NCBI RefSeq assembly: GCF_001423125.1
Contig: NZ_LMNW01000004.1
Coordinates: forward strand, 1,439 to 65,438
Length of the DNA stretch: 64,000 bases
Source of the DNA: Duganella sp. Leaf126
Lineage (GTDB): Bacteria > Pseudomonadota > Gammaproteobacteria > Burkholderiales > Burkholderiaceae_D
Direction: 5' to 3'
In this document: piece after piece, positions 39,123 through 50,289 of the stretch
Position numbering within the stretch: the stretch's first letter is position 1
Layout of the letters: the number at the start of each line of letters is the position of its first letter
Translations under genes and position numbers: made by a program
Notes under the pieces: generated by a model
Database searches by the model: none
Seen by the model: the letters and a program-made list of their open reading frames with translations, nothing else
Told to the model about the DNA's origin: nothing

Positions 39123-39370
39123 CTCGGCTTAGGTCGCCGGTTGCCTGCAGCCCTGCAGCGTCGGACGACAAAAAAATAAATCACAGCGAGACACACACAC
39201 CTGACGACGATCGCGCTTCTGCGCCGGTGAGCACCACTGAGCGACGCTGAGGCACGTGCCTGCCCCGCTTTGCAAACGATTTCACGTGCAGCGTTGCTGC
39301 CAACCGCAGTCTTTGCACCGCCTTTGCGCGACGCAGAACCCGATCGGCCGTTTAACCTGAGAGAGCATCG

Positions 39371-42361
39371 ATGAACCACACCTTCAAAAAAACCGCCATC
39401 GCCATGGGCCTGGCCCAGATGACGATGATGCTGGGCGCCGCGACAGCACAGGCCCAGACCACCGACAACACCGCCGGTACTGGTAGCGCTATCAACAGCG
39501 CCGACGCCAACAAGCCGCCGGTCTCGGTGGTTGTCACCGGCCAGCGCGCAGCGCTGCAATCGGCGCAGAAGATCAAGCAGAACGCCGACGAGGTGGTCGA
39601 TTCGATCGCCGCCGACGATATCGGCAAGCTGCCGGACCGCTCGGTGACGGAAGTGCTGCAGCGCGTCTCGGGCGTGACCATCGACCGCGCCATGGCGCGC
39701 AACGACCCCGATCACTTCTCGGTCGAAGGCTCGGGCGTCTCCGTGCGGGGCCTGAGCTACGTGCGCTCGGAACTGAACGGCCGCGATTCGTTCTCGGCCA
39801 ACGGCGGGCGCTCGCTGAACTTCGAGGACGTGCCGCCGGAGCTGATGGCGGGCGTCGACATCTACAAGAACCCGTCGGCGGAGCAGGTGGAGGGCGCCAT
39901 CGGTGGCCTGATCAACCTGCGCACCGCCATGCCGTTCGACTACAAGGGCTTCAAGGCCGCGATCTCCGGCTCCGAGACCCACTCCGAACTGCGCAAGGGC
40001 AAAGCCTCGCCATCGACGTCGGGCATGGTGTCGAACCGCTGGAAAACCCCGTTCGGTGAAGTCGGCGCCCTGATCGACCTGGCCTATTCGGAATCGGCCA
40101 CCCGCACCGATGCCGTCCAGGTCGAGCCGTACTACCAGATTCAGGACAACGGCCGCACCGTGTGGGTGCCCAAGGGCGCGCAATGGCGTTCGCTCAACTT
40201 CGACCGCACCCGCGAAGGCGCGTACGGCGCCCTGCAGTGGAAGCCGAACAGCACCCTGACCACCGGCCTGACCTTCTTCAAGTCCAAGTACAAGATGCAG
40301 TGGGACGAGCAGGCGATCTTCGGTTCGGCCGATCCGTATGCGATCAAGGTCGTCGATGGCGTGTATGGCGACAACGGCGCGCTGCTCAAGGGCACGCTGA
40401 CCAACAGCGATCCGACCAAGGGCATCAACTTCAACAACGACACGCGCACCGCCTGGCGCAAGTCCGACACCACCGACATTTCGTGGAATGCGCGCTGGCG
40501 TCCGAACGACCGCTGGACCATCGTCGCCGACCTGCAGAAAATCCGCGCCAATACCCACAGCGTCGATTCGACCGTGGCCACCGGCCTGAAGATGCCGAAG
40601 GAGCAGCTGGACCTGACCGGCAGCGTGCCGACCATCTCGTTCGACGCCACCGACCGCGCCTACCTGGCCAACCCCAATAACTACTACTGGGCGTTCACGA
40701 TGGAGCACCTCGATCGTGCGAAAGCCGATTCCAAGGCCGGCAAGATCGACCTCAAGTACGACTTCGACAGCCCGGTCCTGCGCGACATCCGCTTCGGCGC
40801 CCGCATGACCGACCGCGATTCGACCACAGAGAATTCGAACCCGAGCTACAACTGGCAGGGCATCACCCAGGACTGGATGGGCGGCCTGCAGGGCAAGCTG
40901 GCCTACCTCGGCGACCCGCGCTTCTCCGGCTCGACCAACGTCCATTCGTTCAACAATTTCTTCAACGGTAAGATCGATGTGCCGGCGGTGGCCTTCCCCG
41001 ATGTGTCGCTGGCCCAGGGCTACCCGGACAGCTACGCCAAGCTGCACGCGTACCGTGGCATCCTGTGCGCCGAAAACGGCACTACCTGCGATCCGTGGAC
41101 GCAGGCCACCTTTGGCGGCGATCCGCGCGGCATCAACCAGCAGTCGGAAAAGACCAAGGCCTTGTACGCCCAGGCGCGCTTCGGTTTCGACGAGCTGAAA
41201 TACCCGATCGACGGTAACGTCGGCCTGCGCATGGTGAAGACCGATTCGCACGCTGCCGGCTACACGCTGTTCAGTTCTTCGGCCACGCCGGGTCCCGGCA
41301 TTCCGGTCATCGTGCCGTTTGCGCGTCCCGAGAATTTCGATAACTCCTACCGCAACTGGCTGCCCAGCCTGAACCTGCGCCTGAAGGCGACCGACAACCT
41401 GCAGTTCCGCTTCGCCTTTGCCTCGGCGCTGTCGCGGCCCGACCCGTCGCAGCTGCAGGCCTACACCAAGCTGACCCAGAGCGTGGACAACAACTCGCAG
41501 GTGGTCAGCTACACCGGCGAAGCCGATGGCAATCCGAACCTGCGGCCGATCACCGCCAAGCAGGTGGACCTGACCGCCGAGTGGTATTTCTCGCGCGTGG
41601 GTTCGGTCACGCTGGCCGTGTTCAACAAGCGCCTCAAGGACGTCATCGTCAAGCAGACCACCATCAACCAGCTGCCCGACACCGCCGGCGTGCTGCATGA
41701 CTTCACCACCACCGCGCCGGTCAACGGCGCCAAGGGCCGCGCACGCGGTTTCGAACTGGCCTACCAGCAGTACTTCGACATGCTGCCGGGCGACTGGTCG
41801 GGCCTGGGCCTGCAGGGCAACTTCACCTTCGTCGACAGCAAGCGCACCTTGTACAACGGCGTGTACTCGCCGTACTGCACCGGCGCCGCCGGCGGCGCGG
41901 CCAACCTGAACCTGAACCTGAACGGCTGCGATACCAACGGCACCACGTTCGGCAATCTGCCGCTGGAAAACCTGTCGCGCCAGTCGTACAACCTGGCCCT
42001 GATGTACGACAAGGGACCCTGGTCGGCGCGCCTGGCCTACAACTGGCGTTCCAAGAGCCTGCAGGCGGTCAACGTGAGCGGCACCAATGGCACCGACGGC
42101 ACCGACACCAACCCGGCCAGCGCCACCTTCGGCCAGCGCAACCTGGCCTGGGGCGTGCCCACCTGGGCCGACGACTACGGCCAGGCCGATGCCTCGGTGT
42201 CGTACAAGATCAATGACCGCATCCAGATCGGCCTCGAAGCGCAGAATCTGACCGACGCCAAATACAAGGTCCTGATGCAGCAAAGTACCGGTATGATGGG
42301 CCGCTCATGGTTCTCGTCGGGACGCCGCTACACCGCCCGTCTGACCTACAACTTCGAATAA
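39371..42361 (+). CDS. TonB-dependent outer-membrane receptor for glycan oligosaccharides
   Basis: The 996-aa protein has a signal peptide to about residue 29 and a TonB-box-like VSVVVTGQR stretch (about 51-59). The plug domain (about 65-190) contains DIGKLPDRSVTEVLQRVSG, and a 22-strand barrel runs to the C-terminus, ending in an aromatic-terminated RLTYNFE strand as outer-membrane proteins do. It matches the TonB-Xanth-Caul receptor class typical of carbohydrate uptake in proteobacteria. By context it would import xyloglucan oligosaccharides made by the secreted GH74 enzyme. It is the first gene of its operon; GH35 follows 12 bp later. Confidence 0.94.
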   Translation: MNHTFKKTAIAMGLAQMTMMLGAATAQAQTTDNTAGTGSAINSADANKPPVSVVVTGQRAALQSAQKIKQNADEVVDSIAADDIGKLPDRSVTEVLQRVSGVTIDRAMARNDPDHFSVEGSGVSVRGLSYVRSELNGRDSFSANGGRSLNFEDVPPELMAGVDIYKNPSAEQVEGAIGGLINLRTAMPFDYKGFKAAISGSETHSELRKGKASPSTSGMVSNRWKTPFGEVGALIDLAYSESATRTDAVQVEPYYQIQDNGRTVWVPKGAQWRSLNFDRTREGAYGALQWKPNSTLTTGLTFFKSKYKMQWDEQAIFGSADPYAIKVVDGVYGDNGALLKGTLTNSDPTKGINFNNDTRTAWRKSDTTDISWNARWRPNDRWTIVADLQKIRANTHSVDSTVATGLKMPKEQLDLTGSVPTISFDATDRAYLANPNNYYWAFTMEHLDRAKADSKAGKIDLKYDFDSPVLRDIRFGARMTDRDSTTENSNPSYNWQGITQDWMGGLQGKLAYLGDPRFSGSTNVHSFNNFFNGKIDVPAVAFPDVSLAQGYPDSYAKLHAYRGILCAENGTTCDPWTQATFGGDPRGINQQSEKTKALYAQARFGFDELKYPIDGNVGLRMVKTDSHAAGYTLFSSSATPGPGIPVIVPFARPENFDNSYRNWLPSLNLRLKATDNLQFRFAFASALSRPDPSQLQAYTKLTQSVDNNSQVVSYTGEADGNPNLRPITAKQVDLTAEWYFSRVGSVTLAVFNKRLKDVIVKQTTINQLPDTAGVLHDFTTTAPVNGAKGRARGFELAYQQYFDMLPGDWSGLGLQGNFTFVDSKRTLYNGVYSPYCTGAAGGAANLNLNLNGCDTNGTTFGNLPLENLSRQSYNLALMYDKGPWSARLAYNWRSKSLQAVNVSGTNGTDGTDTNPASATFGQRNLAWGVPTWADDYGQADASVSYKINDRIQIGLEAQNLTDAKYKVLMQQSTGMMGRSWFSSGRRYTARLTYNFE

Positions 42362-42373
42362 GGAATGCAGCGC

Positions 42374-44020
42374 ATGAAAACAACCGCCCGCCAGCTGGTC
42401 GTATCGCTTGGTCTTACTGTTATGGTGGCAGCTGGCGCGGCAGCCGCGCCGATTCCGGAACTGGTGCAAAAGGATGGCCGCTATGCGCTGATGGTGGACG
42501 GCGCGCCGTTCGTCATGTTCGGCGGCCAGGCCCAGAACTCCAGCAATTACCCGCAGGCGCTCGACAAGGTGTGGGCCGCCATCAGGGACGCCAACGCCAA
42601 CACGCTGGAAATCCCGGTGGCGTGGGAGCAGATCGAACCGGTCGAGGGCAAGTTCGATTTCAGTTACGTCGATACGCTGGTGGCGCAGGCGCGCCAGAAC
42701 AAGGTGCGCCTGGTGCTGCTGTGGTTCGGCACCTGGAAAAACACGGGACCGAGCTACACGCCGGAATGGGTCAAGTTCGACAACGCCCGCTTCCCGCGCA
42801 TGCTGGACCAGCAGGGCAAGCCGATCTACTGCCTGTCGCCGCAAGGCGAGCAGACCCTCAACGCCGACAAGAAGGCCTTCGTGGCGCTGATGGCGCACAT
42901 CAAGAAGATCGACGAGGTGCAGCGCACCGTGATCATGATGCAGGTCGAGAACGAGGTGGGCACCTACGGCTATGCGCGCGACTACGGTCCGAAAGCGCAA
43001 GCGCAGTTCGACCAGCCGGTGCCGGCCGAAGTGCTCAAGCATAAAAAGTCGCCGGTGGCGCTGGCCGCCAGCGGCACCTGGAAGCAGGTCTATGGCGATT
43101 ATGCCGACGAATACTTCCACGCCTACTCGGTGGCGAAATACATCGGCGATATCGCCAAGGCCGGACGCGCGGTGTACAACCTGCCCATGTACGTCAACAA
43201 CTCGATCCGCGACCCGCTCGAGCAGCCGCTCAAGCCGTGGAACAAGAACTTCGCCAGCGGCGGCCCGACCTTCGACGTGATCGACATCTACAAGGCGGCC
43301 GCACCGGCAATCGACTTCGCCGCGCCCGACATCTACAGCCCGGACTACCGCAAGTTCGTCGCCACGCTCGACAAGTTCCAGCGTCCCGACAATCCGCTGG
43401 CGGTGCCGGAGATGAGCAACGGCGCCGATTACGTGCGCTACGCCTACCTGGTGCTGGGGCGCGGGGCGATCAACTTCTCGCCGTTCGGCATCGACTACGC
43501 GGACTACAGCAATTACCCGCTCGGCCACAAGGCCACCGACAAGACCATGACCGCGCCGTACGGCAAAATCTTCGGCGCGTTCCGGCCGATGGAGCGCCAG
43601 TGGTCGAAGTGGGCGTTCGAAGGCCGCACCTACGGCGTGGCCGAAGGCGACGACCGTCAGCCGCAGCAGATCGCCATGCAGGGCTGGAAGGCGACCGTCT
43701 CGTTCCGCGAATGGCAGTTCGGCGAAAAGGAGTACTTCAAGGACGTCAAGGACCTGCCGGCCAACACCGAGCGGCCCAATGGCGGCGTGGCGATGGCGCA
43801 GATCGCCGACAATGAATTCATCATCGTCGGCCAGCATGCGCGCGTCAAAATCGATAGCGCGGACGGCAAACCCACGATGTGGGCCCGCGTGGAAGAGGGG
43901 CGCTTCGATGCGTCCGGCAAGTGGATGATGGAACGTAACTGGAACGGCGACCAGACCGATTATGGCCTCAACCTGACCGGCAACCCGGTGGTCTTGAAGG
44001 TCAAGGTCGGCACCTACTGA
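42374..44020 (+). CDS. GH35 beta-galactosidase (DUF5597-type), xyloglucan side-chain enzyme
   Basis: The 548-aa protein has a signal peptide to about residue 24 and a glycosidase barrel. The acid/base is Glu194 in QVENEVGTYG and the nucleophile Glu346 in VPEMSNG. A C-terminal DUF5597-like domain follows (about 375-540). The closest functional parallel I know is Cellvibrio japonicus Bgl35A, which removes galactose from xyloglucan oligosaccharides. I use ATG 42374 because AGGA lies 9 nt upstream; ATG 42365 is too close to it. It is predicted to act in the periplasm after uptake by the receptor. Confidence 0.9.
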   Translation: MKTTARQLVVSLGLTVMVAAGAAAAPIPELVQKDGRYALMVDGAPFVMFGGQAQNSSNYPQALDKVWAAIRDANANTLEIPVAWEQIEPVEGKFDFSYVDTLVAQARQNKVRLVLLWFGTWKNTGPSYTPEWVKFDNARFPRMLDQQGKPIYCLSPQGEQTLNADKKAFVALMAHIKKIDEVQRTVIMMQVENEVGTYGYARDYGPKAQAQFDQPVPAEVLKHKKSPVALAASGTWKQVYGDYADEYFHAYSVAKYIGDIAKAGRAVYNLPMYVNNSIRDPLEQPLKPWNKNFASGGPTFDVIDIYKAAAPAIDFAAPDIYSPDYRKFVATLDKFQRPDNPLAVPEMSNGADYVRYAYLVLGRGAINFSPFGIDYADYSNYPLGHKATDKTMTAPYGKIFGAFRPMERQWSKWAFEGRTYGVAEGDDRQPQQIAMQGWKATVSFREWQFGEKEYFKDVKDLPANTERPNGGVAMAQIADNEFIIVGQHARVKIDSADGKPTMWARVEEGRFDASGKWMMERNWNGDQTDYGLNLTGNPVVLKVKVGTY

Positions 44021-44059
44021 GCGCCGGTCCGGCGACACTATAAAAACTGAGGAGAAAAC

Positions 44060-46936
44060 ATGCAATTCAAAGCTATCGTGCCTGCGGCGTCCTGCCTGGC
44101 GGTGCTGATGTCGGGCCACGCCATGGCCGGCACCTTCGAGAAGACCGCCACCGGCGTCGTGGTCAAGCCCGACAGCGGCGCCAAGGAAGTGCGCCTCGAG
44201 GTCATGAACGACAACATCATCCACGTCGTCAAGACCGACCAGGCGGGCAAGCAGCTGACGCCGTCGCTGATGACGGTGGCCGCGCCGGTCCAGGACAATT
44301 TCCAGGTCACGTCGCAAGGCAAGGACAAGGTCACACTGAAAGCGAAAAAAATCTCGGTGGCGGTGTCGCTCGCTACCGGCCAGGTGCAGTTCTTCAACGC
44401 CGCCGGCAAAGCCTTCCTGACCCAGGCCGCCGAGAGCATGACGCCGGTGCAAGTGGGCGGCAAGCCGTTCATGGCAGTCACCCAGGGTTTCAACCACGGC
44501 ACCAAGGACGCGTACTATGGCCTCGGCCAGCACCAGAACGGCCAGATGAACCTGAACGGCGAAGACGTGCTGCTGATGCAGCACAATATGGTCATTGCCG
44601 TGCCGTTCGTGGTCTCCGATAAAAACTACGGCGTTTTGTGGGACAACAATTCGATCTCGCGCTTCGGCGATCCGAAGCCGTACGGTTTCCTCTCGCGCGA
44701 CCTGAAACTGGCCGACGCCGACGGCAAGGCCGGCGGCCTGACCGCGCGCTACTACGTCAACGACAAGCTGGTGCTCACGCGCCAGGAAAAGGACATCGAT
44801 TACCAGTACCTGAAGGACGTGGCCGAGCACTGGCCGAAGGAACTGGGCGACCCGAAAACCGCTACCGGCGTCAAGGTCGTGTGGGACGGCACGCTCACGT
44901 CCGACAAGCCGGGTGTGCACAAGATGCAGCTGTATTCGTCCGATTACGCCAAGCTCGATATCGACGGCAAGCAGATCATGGATGTCTGGCGCCAGGGCTG
45001 GAACCCGTGGTATCACAATTTCGAACTGTCGTTCGAAGCGGGCAAGCCGCGCAAGCTGCACCTGGAATGGAAGCCGTCGGGCGGCATGATCGCCATGACC
45101 CATAACGATCCGCTGCCGGCGCCCGAACGCCACTCGCTGACCTTCTCGTCGGAAGTCGCGCAGAGCATCAACTACTACGTGATCAACGGCGAAACCAGCA
45201 TCGACAAGGTGATCGCCGGCTATCGCCACCTGACCGGCGAAGCGCCGATGATGCCGAAATGGGCGTACGGCCTGTGGCAATCGCGCCAGCGCTACGAAAC
45301 CCAGGAGCAGCTGCTGGGCGTGCTCAAGGAATACCGCAAACAGGGCTGGCCGATCGATAACATGGTGCAGGACTGGTTCTACTGGCCGCAGGATGGCTGG
45401 GGTTCGCACGACTTCGACAAGGTCCGCTTCCCGAATCCGAAAGGCATGGTGGACGAAGTCCACAAGAACAATGCGCGCGTGATGATTTCGATCTGGGGCA
45501 AGTTCTACGAGAACACCAAGAACTACCAGGAGCTGAAAAACGCCGGCTACATGTGGACCAAGAACGTCGAGAACGGTGACCTCGACTGGGTTGGCCCCGG
45601 CTACAAGAACAGCCACTACGACCCGTACACCAAGGGCGCCCAGGACATGTACTTCCGCCAGATGAAGCCGAAGCTGGTGGACCTGGGCTTCGACGCCTGG
45701 TGGATGGACAACACCGAACCGGACGTGCTGTCCAACACCCGCCTCGAAGACTTTAAAAAGCTGATCGGTCCGACCGTGTACGGCGCCGGCGAAGTGACGT
45801 TCAATCCCTACAGCCTGGTGCACACCGAGGGTTTCTATAACCACCTGATCAAAGACCAGCCGCAGAAGCGCCAGTTCATCCTGTCGCGCTCCGGCTTTGC
45901 CGGCATCCAGCGCAACGGCACCGCGCTGTGGAGCGGCGATACGGTCGGCCGCTGGAACAACCTGTACGACCAGATCTCGGCCGGCGTGCAGATCTCGATG
46001 TCGGGTATTCCGAACTGGACCCACGATATCGGCGGCTACGCCCAGGAGCTGCGCTTCCAGACCGGCGACGTCGGCGCGGCCCAGGAAAACCGCGTCGTCG
46101 CTGCCAACCAGGGCACGCCGGAAGACCTGAAGGAATGGCGCGAGCTGAACCTGCGCTGGTGGCAGTTCGGCGCATTCTCGCCGCTGTTCCGGTCGCACGG
46201 CGAAGTGGTCAAGCGCGAGATCCACATCATCTCGCCCGAAGGTTCGCCGATGCGCGAATCGATGGTCTGGTACGACAAGCTGCGCTACCGCCTGATGCCG
46301 TACATTTACTCGACCGCCGCCACCACGCACCACGAGTCGGGCACCATCATGCGCGGCCTGGTGATGGACTTCCCGAACGACGACGCGGTGAAGAACATCG
46401 CCGACCAGTACCTGTTCGGCCACAGCTTCCTGGTGGCGCCGGTGTACGAGTACGGGGCGCGTGAACGCAGCGTGTACCTGCCCAAGGGCGCGGACTGGTA
46501 CGACTTCTATACCGGCGAGCTGCACAAGGGCGGCACGCGGGTAGCGATCAAGGCGCCGGAAACGCGCATGCCGCTGCTGGTCAGGGCGGGCGCCATCATC
46601 CCGGTCGGGCCGGTCACGCAATACGTCGACGAGAAGCCCGATGCGCCGATCACGTTCAATGTGTATGCCGGCGCCGACGGCAGCTTCAGCCTGTACGAGG
46701 ACGACGGCGTGTCGAACGCCTACCTGCGCAAGGAGTTCAGCCGCATCCCGGTCAGCTACAACGACAAGACCGGCGTGGTGACGATCGGTGCGCGCGATGG
46801 TGCGTACAAGGGCATGATAGCCAAGCGCGAATTCCGCGTGCGCTTCATCAAGCCTGGCGTGTCGAGTTCGGACAACTTCGACGCCGCCGACAAGGTGGTG
46901 GCCTACGAAGGCAAAGCCGTCACCGTCAAGCGTTAA
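44060..46936 (+). CDS. GH31 alpha-xylosidase with PA14 insert
   Basis: A 958-aa exported protein with a signal peptide to about residue 23. The N-terminal GH31 beta domain is interrupted by a PA14-like insert at about 235-355 ([20 protein letters not shown]). The barrel carries nucleophile Asp550 in [10 protein letters not shown] and acid/base Asp627 in [11 protein letters not shown]. Beta domains complete the C-terminus. The insert and the neighbours match Cellvibrio Xyl31A, which removes non-reducing-end xylose from xyloglucan oligosaccharides. Alpha-glucosidase activity is the main alternative. GGAGAAAAC precedes the ATG. Confidence 0.93.
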   Translation: MQFKAIVPAASCLAVLMSGHAMAGTFEKTATGVVVKPDSGAKEVRLEVMNDNIIHVVKTDQAGKQLTPSLMTVAAPVQDNFQVTSQGKDKVTLKAKKISVAVSLATGQVQFFNAAGKAFLTQAAESMTPVQVGGKPFMAVTQGFNHGTKDAYYGLGQHQNGQMNLNGEDVLLMQHNMVIAVPFVVSDKNYGVLWDNNSISRFGDPKPYGFLSRDLKLADADGKAGGLTARYYVNDKLVLTRQEKDIDYQYLKDVAEHWPKELGDPKTATGVKVVWDGTLTSDKPGVHKMQLYSSDYAKLDIDGKQIMDVWRQGWNPWYHNFELSFEAGKPRKLHLEWKPSGGMIAMTHNDPLPAPERHSLTFSSEVAQSINYYVINGETSIDKVIAGYRHLTGEAPMMPKWAYGLWQSRQRYETQEQLLGVLKEYRKQGWPIDNMVQDWFYWPQDGWGSHDFDKVRFPNPKGMVDEVHKNNARVMISIWGKFYENTKNYQELKNAGYMWTKNVENGDLDWVGPGYKNSHYDPYTKGAQDMYFRQMKPKLVDLGFDAWWMDNTEPDVLSNTRLEDFKKLIGPTVYGAGEVTFNPYSLVHTEGFYNHLIKDQPQKRQFILSRSGFAGIQRNGTALWSGDTVGRWNNLYDQISAGVQISMSGIPNWTHDIGGYAQELRFQTGDVGAAQENRVVAANQGTPEDLKEWRELNLRWWQFGAFSPLFRSHGEVVKREIHIISPEGSPMRESMVWYDKLRYRLMPYIYSTAATTHHESGTIMRGLVMDFPNDDAVKNIADQYLFGHSFLVAPVYEYGARERSVYLPKGADWYDFYTGELHKGGTRVAIKAPETRMPLLVRAGAIIPVGPVTQYVDEKPDAPITFNVYAGADGSFSLYEDDGVSNAYLRKEFSRIPVSYNDKTGVVTIGARDGAYKGMIAKREFRVRFIKPGVSSSDNFDAADKVVAYEGKAVTVKR

Positions 46937-46950
46937 GTCCCGGAGCCGCT

Positions 46951-49326
46951 TTGTTCAACTTCGTGAATAGGGCGGCGCCGTGGCTGGCGTTGTCTTGTGC
47001 CCTGGTGGGCGCCAGCCCGGCAGCGCTTGCCGTCTCGCGTCCCGACGGCGCTGCTGCCAACCTCGCGCTGCGCTACCTGCAGCCGGCGCCGGACACCGAC
47101 GCCGGCTGGGAGCGCGAGGCACTCCCGATCGGCAACGGCCGCATCGGCGCCATGCTGTTCGGCCAGCTGGCGCGCGAGCGCATCCAGTTCAACGACATCA
47201 CGCTGTGGACCGGCGACGGCCAGGCGATGGGCGCCTACCAGCCATTCGGCGACGTGTACATCAACCTGCCGGGCCACGACAAGGCGACCCAGTACGCGCG
47301 CCAGCTCGACATCGGCAACAGCGTGCACCGCGTCAGCTATACCCACCGGGGCGTGCGCTTCACGCGCGAGGCGCTGGCCAGCTATCCGGCCCAGGTGATT
47401 GCCGTGCGCCTGTCGGCCAGTCGGGCGGGCCAGTACACCGGTTCGATCGAACTGGCCGACATGCACGGCGCGAGCATCGTCGCCGATGGCAACCGCATCA
47501 CCGCCACCGGCAACCTGCGTGGCAAGGGCAGCACGCCGTCCGGCAACGCCATGGACTATGTCAGCCAGGTGCAGGTGCGCCACGAAGGCGGCCGCATCGC
47601 CATCGACGGCAACACGATCACCTTCACCGCTTGCGACGCCGTGACCCTGGTGCTGGGCGCCGGCACCAGCTACGTGCTGGACGCGGCAAAGAAATTCCAG
47701 GGTCCGCATCCCGGCGCGCGCGTGGCCGCACAGGTGGCTGCCGCACCGGCGTGGCCGGCGCTGCTGGCGCAGCACCGCCAGGACTACCGCAGCCGTTTCG
47801 ACCGCGTGGGTGTGGACTTCGGTCGCACTGCCGCCGCGCGCCGCGCGCTGCCCACCGACCGCCGGCTGCAGTCCTACACGGCGCACGGCGGCGACCCGGA
47901 ACTGGAAGCGCTGTTCTACCAGTACGGCCGCTACCTGCTCATTTCGAGCTCGCGCGATGCGCTGCCCGCCAACCTGCAGGGCTTGTGGAACAACAGCCTG
48001 ACGCCGCCGTGGAATGCGGACTACCACACCAATATCAATGTGCAGATGAATTACTGGCCGGCGGAGACGGCCAATCTGTCCGAGCACGCACTGCCGTTCC
48101 TCGACTTCGTGCAGGGCGTGGCGCCCGTTTACCGAAGCCTGCTCGCCGACACCGCCGCGCGCGCGATGGCCGATCCGGCGTCGGTGCCGATGGCGGCGGC
48201 AGACCTGAGCGGCGCCGCCGTGCAGCGCGAAGAAACCTTCGTGACGGCGGCCGGCAAGCCGGTGCGCGGCTGGACCCTGCGCACCGAATCGAACCCGTTC
48301 GGCGCCATGGGCTATATCTGGAACAAGACCGGCAACGCCTGGTACGCGCAGCATTTCTGGGAGCATTACGCGTTCACCCAAGACCGCGCCTATTTGCGCG
48401 ATGTCGCCTACCCGGTGATGCGCGAAGCCGTCCACTTCTGGCAGGACACGCTCAAGACGCTGCCGGACGGGCGCCTGGTGGCGCCGCTGGGCTGGTCGCC
48501 CGAACATGGGCCGATCGAGGATGGCGTGACCTACGACCAGGCCATCGTCTGGGATCTGTTCAACAACACGGTCGAAGCGGCCGGCGTGCTCGGCGACACC
48601 GCATTCGGCACCGAGGTGGCGGCGCTGCGCGACCGCCTGGTCACGCCGCGCGTGGGCAGCTGGGGCCAGCTGCTCGAATGGATGGACGAGAAGCGCGATC
48701 CGGTGCTGGACCAGCCGGGCGATACGCACCGCCACGTGTCGCACCTGTTCGGCCTGTTCCCGGGACGGCAGATATCGCCGACCACCACGCCGGCGCTGGC
48801 CGCTGCCGCGCGCGTGTCGCTGGCCAGCCGCGGTGACGCCGGCACCGGCTGGGCCATGGCGTGGAAGACCGCCTACTGGGCGCGCCTGCTCGATGGCGAC
48901 CATGCCTACACCATGTTGCGCGGCCAGCTGGCCACGCCGGGCGCGCGCGCCGCGCAGCAGGCGGGGCAGGGCACGGAAGTGAACAATGCGGGCGGCACCT
49001 ACGCCAACCTGTTCGACGCCCATCCGCCGTTCCAGATCGACGGCAATTTCGGCGCCACGGCAGCGATCAACGAAATGCTGCTGCAGTCGCAGAACGGCGA
49101 GCTGCATCTGCTGCCGGCCCTGCCGTCCGCGTGGAAGACCGGCACCGTGCGCGGCCTGCGGGCGCGCGGCGGCTACGAGGTCGATATCAGCTGGCGCGAC
49201 GGACGGCTGCTGACCGCCACCGTGCGCCGCACGGCCGGCGTGGGCGCCACGCGCGTGCGCTACGGCGACACGGTGCTGCCGCTGACATTGAAGGTTGGCG
49301 AGCGACGGACAGTGGTGTTCAAGTAA
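46951..49326 (+). CDS. GH95 alpha-L-fucosidase-like glycosidase
   Basis: The 791-aa protein starts at TTG 46951, with GGAG 6 nt before. It has a signal peptide to about residue 27. GH95 features are [19 protein letters not shown] at the N-terminus, the substrate-site run [19 protein letters not shown] followed by [12 protein letters not shown], and the catalytic Asp region [13 protein letters not shown]. Family members remove alpha-1,2-linked fucose, the terminal sugar of fucosylated xyloglucan side chains; some remove L-galactose. Last gene of the receptor operon. No terminator is obvious between it and the convergent hydrolase. Confidence 0.92.
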   Translation: MFNFVNRAAPWLALSCALVGASPAALAVSRPDGAAANLALRYLQPAPDTDAGWEREALPIGNGRIGAMLFGQLARERIQFNDITLWTGDGQAMGAYQPFGDVYINLPGHDKATQYARQLDIGNSVHRVSYTHRGVRFTREALASYPAQVIAVRLSASRAGQYTGSIELADMHGASIVADGNRITATGNLRGKGSTPSGNAMDYVSQVQVRHEGGRIAIDGNTITFTACDAVTLVLGAGTSYVLDAAKKFQGPHPGARVAAQVAAAPAWPALLAQHRQDYRSRFDRVGVDFGRTAAARRALPTDRRLQSYTAHGGDPELEALFYQYGRYLLISSSRDALPANLQGLWNNSLTPPWNADYHTNINVQMNYWPAETANLSEHALPFLDFVQGVAPVYRSLLADTAARAMADPASVPMAAADLSGAAVQREETFVTAAGKPVRGWTLRTESNPFGAMGYIWNKTGNAWYAQHFWEHYAFTQDRAYLRDVAYPVMREAVHFWQDTLKTLPDGRLVAPLGWSPEHGPIEDGVTYDQAIVWDLFNNTVEAAGVLGDTAFGTEVAALRDRLVTPRVGSWGQLLEWMDEKRDPVLDQPGDTHRHVSHLFGLFPGRQISPTTTPALAAAARVSLASRGDAGTGWAMAWKTAYWARLLDGDHAYTMLRGQLATPGARAAQQAGQGTEVNNAGGTYANLFDAHPPFQIDGNFGATAAINEMLLQSQNGELHLLPALPSAWKTGTVRGLRARGGYEVDISWRDGRLLTATVRRTAGVGATRVRYGDTVLPLTLKVGERRTVVFK

Positions 49327-49368
49327 GTTTCGATCCCCGCCGCACGGGCAGGAGGCCAGCGCCGGCGG

Positions 49369-50133
49369 TCAATGCCGGCCTAAAAATTCTGCGATAACGG
49401 GATTGATCGCGTCCGCATGCGTGATCGGTCCCATGTGCGCGCCGCATGTTTCCAGCATGGTCGCATTGGGCAGGGCGGCGGCCAGCTTCGGCGCCAGGCC
49501 GCGCGTGGAGATGGGGCTGTGCTGGCCGGCCATCACCAGCGTCGGCACCGTGAGCGCGGCCAGGTCGGCGAACGACACCGGTTCGCCCAGCAGCGCCTCG
49601 AAGTCCAGCCGCACCTTGGCGATCATGGCGATCATCTTGTCCTGCGCGGCCGGCGGCGCGGCGTCGAAGGCGCCCGGACGGTTCCAGTAATCGATGAAGG
49701 TGCGGGTGGCGTCGCGGTCCGAGCCGGCGCCGAGGATGGTGCCGACCACGCCGGTGATTTCCATTTTCGACGGATCGTCGTCGGGCAGCAGGTGGAAGGC
49801 CACCGGCTCGTGCAGCGCCAGCGACAGCACGCGGTCGGGCATGCTGCGCGCCAGGTGCAGGGCCGAGACGCCGCCGTACGAGTGACCGACCAGGTGAAAC
49901 GGCTCGTCGGGCGCCAGCGTGGTGGCCAGCGCCGCCTTGATCGCCTCGGCCTCGTGGGCCAGCGTGTGGACGTAACCGCTACCGGCGCCGGCGCCGGCCG
50001 GGAACGGCGCGGCGCCGTAGCCGAGCAGGTCGAGCGGCAGGCAGCGGTAGGTGTCGGCCAGTTGCGCCGTCAGGGCAGCCCACTGGGCCTTGGAACTCAT
50101 GGAACTGTGGAGCAGGACGATGGCCGGTTTCAT
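49369..50133 (-). CDS. Alpha/beta hydrolase
   Basis: The 254-aa cytoplasmic protein has the classic fold: VLLHSSMSSKAQW oxyanion region, the nucleophile elbow GHSYGG, and a late acidic residue and His (AHMGPITHAD). No signal peptide. The substrate is unknown. I prefer ATG 50133; a GTG at 50142 adds three residues. It converges with the GH95 gene and diverges from the next hydrolase. Confidence 0.85.
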   Translation of the reverse strand: MKPAIVLLHSSMSSKAQWAALTAQLADTYRCLPLDLLGYGAAPFPAGAGAGSGYVHTLAHEAEAIKAALATTLAPDEPFHLVGHSYGGVSALHLARSMPDRVLSLALHEPVAFHLLPDDDPSKMEITGVVGTILGAGSDRDATRTFIDYWNRPGAFDAAPPAAQDKMIAMIAKVRLDFEALLGEPVSFADLAALTVPTLVMAGQHSPISTRGLAPKLAAALPNATMLETCGAHMGPITHADAINPVIAEFLGRH

Positions 50134-50289
50134 GGTACGCACGCGGTAACGGGGAAGCGGCGATTATACCGATTATGCCGATAGCTGCGGGCGTGGTCCG
50201 CTCGCGACGGTTTTCCCGGGTTCCCTTGAGGGAAAACGTTTTGTACGTTTGTGAACCGACCATCGGGCGAAAAAGAGTAAAGTGTCGGT

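Noticed and set aside
39056..42283. 1075-codon open frame opposite the TonB receptor
   Set aside because: It is antisense to a clear receptor gene and is a GC-rich shadow frame with His/Arg/Gly-rich, domain-free sequence. The same holds for the large frames opposite SGNH-GH74 (26703-29840) and the GH35/GH31 genes (42305-46621).
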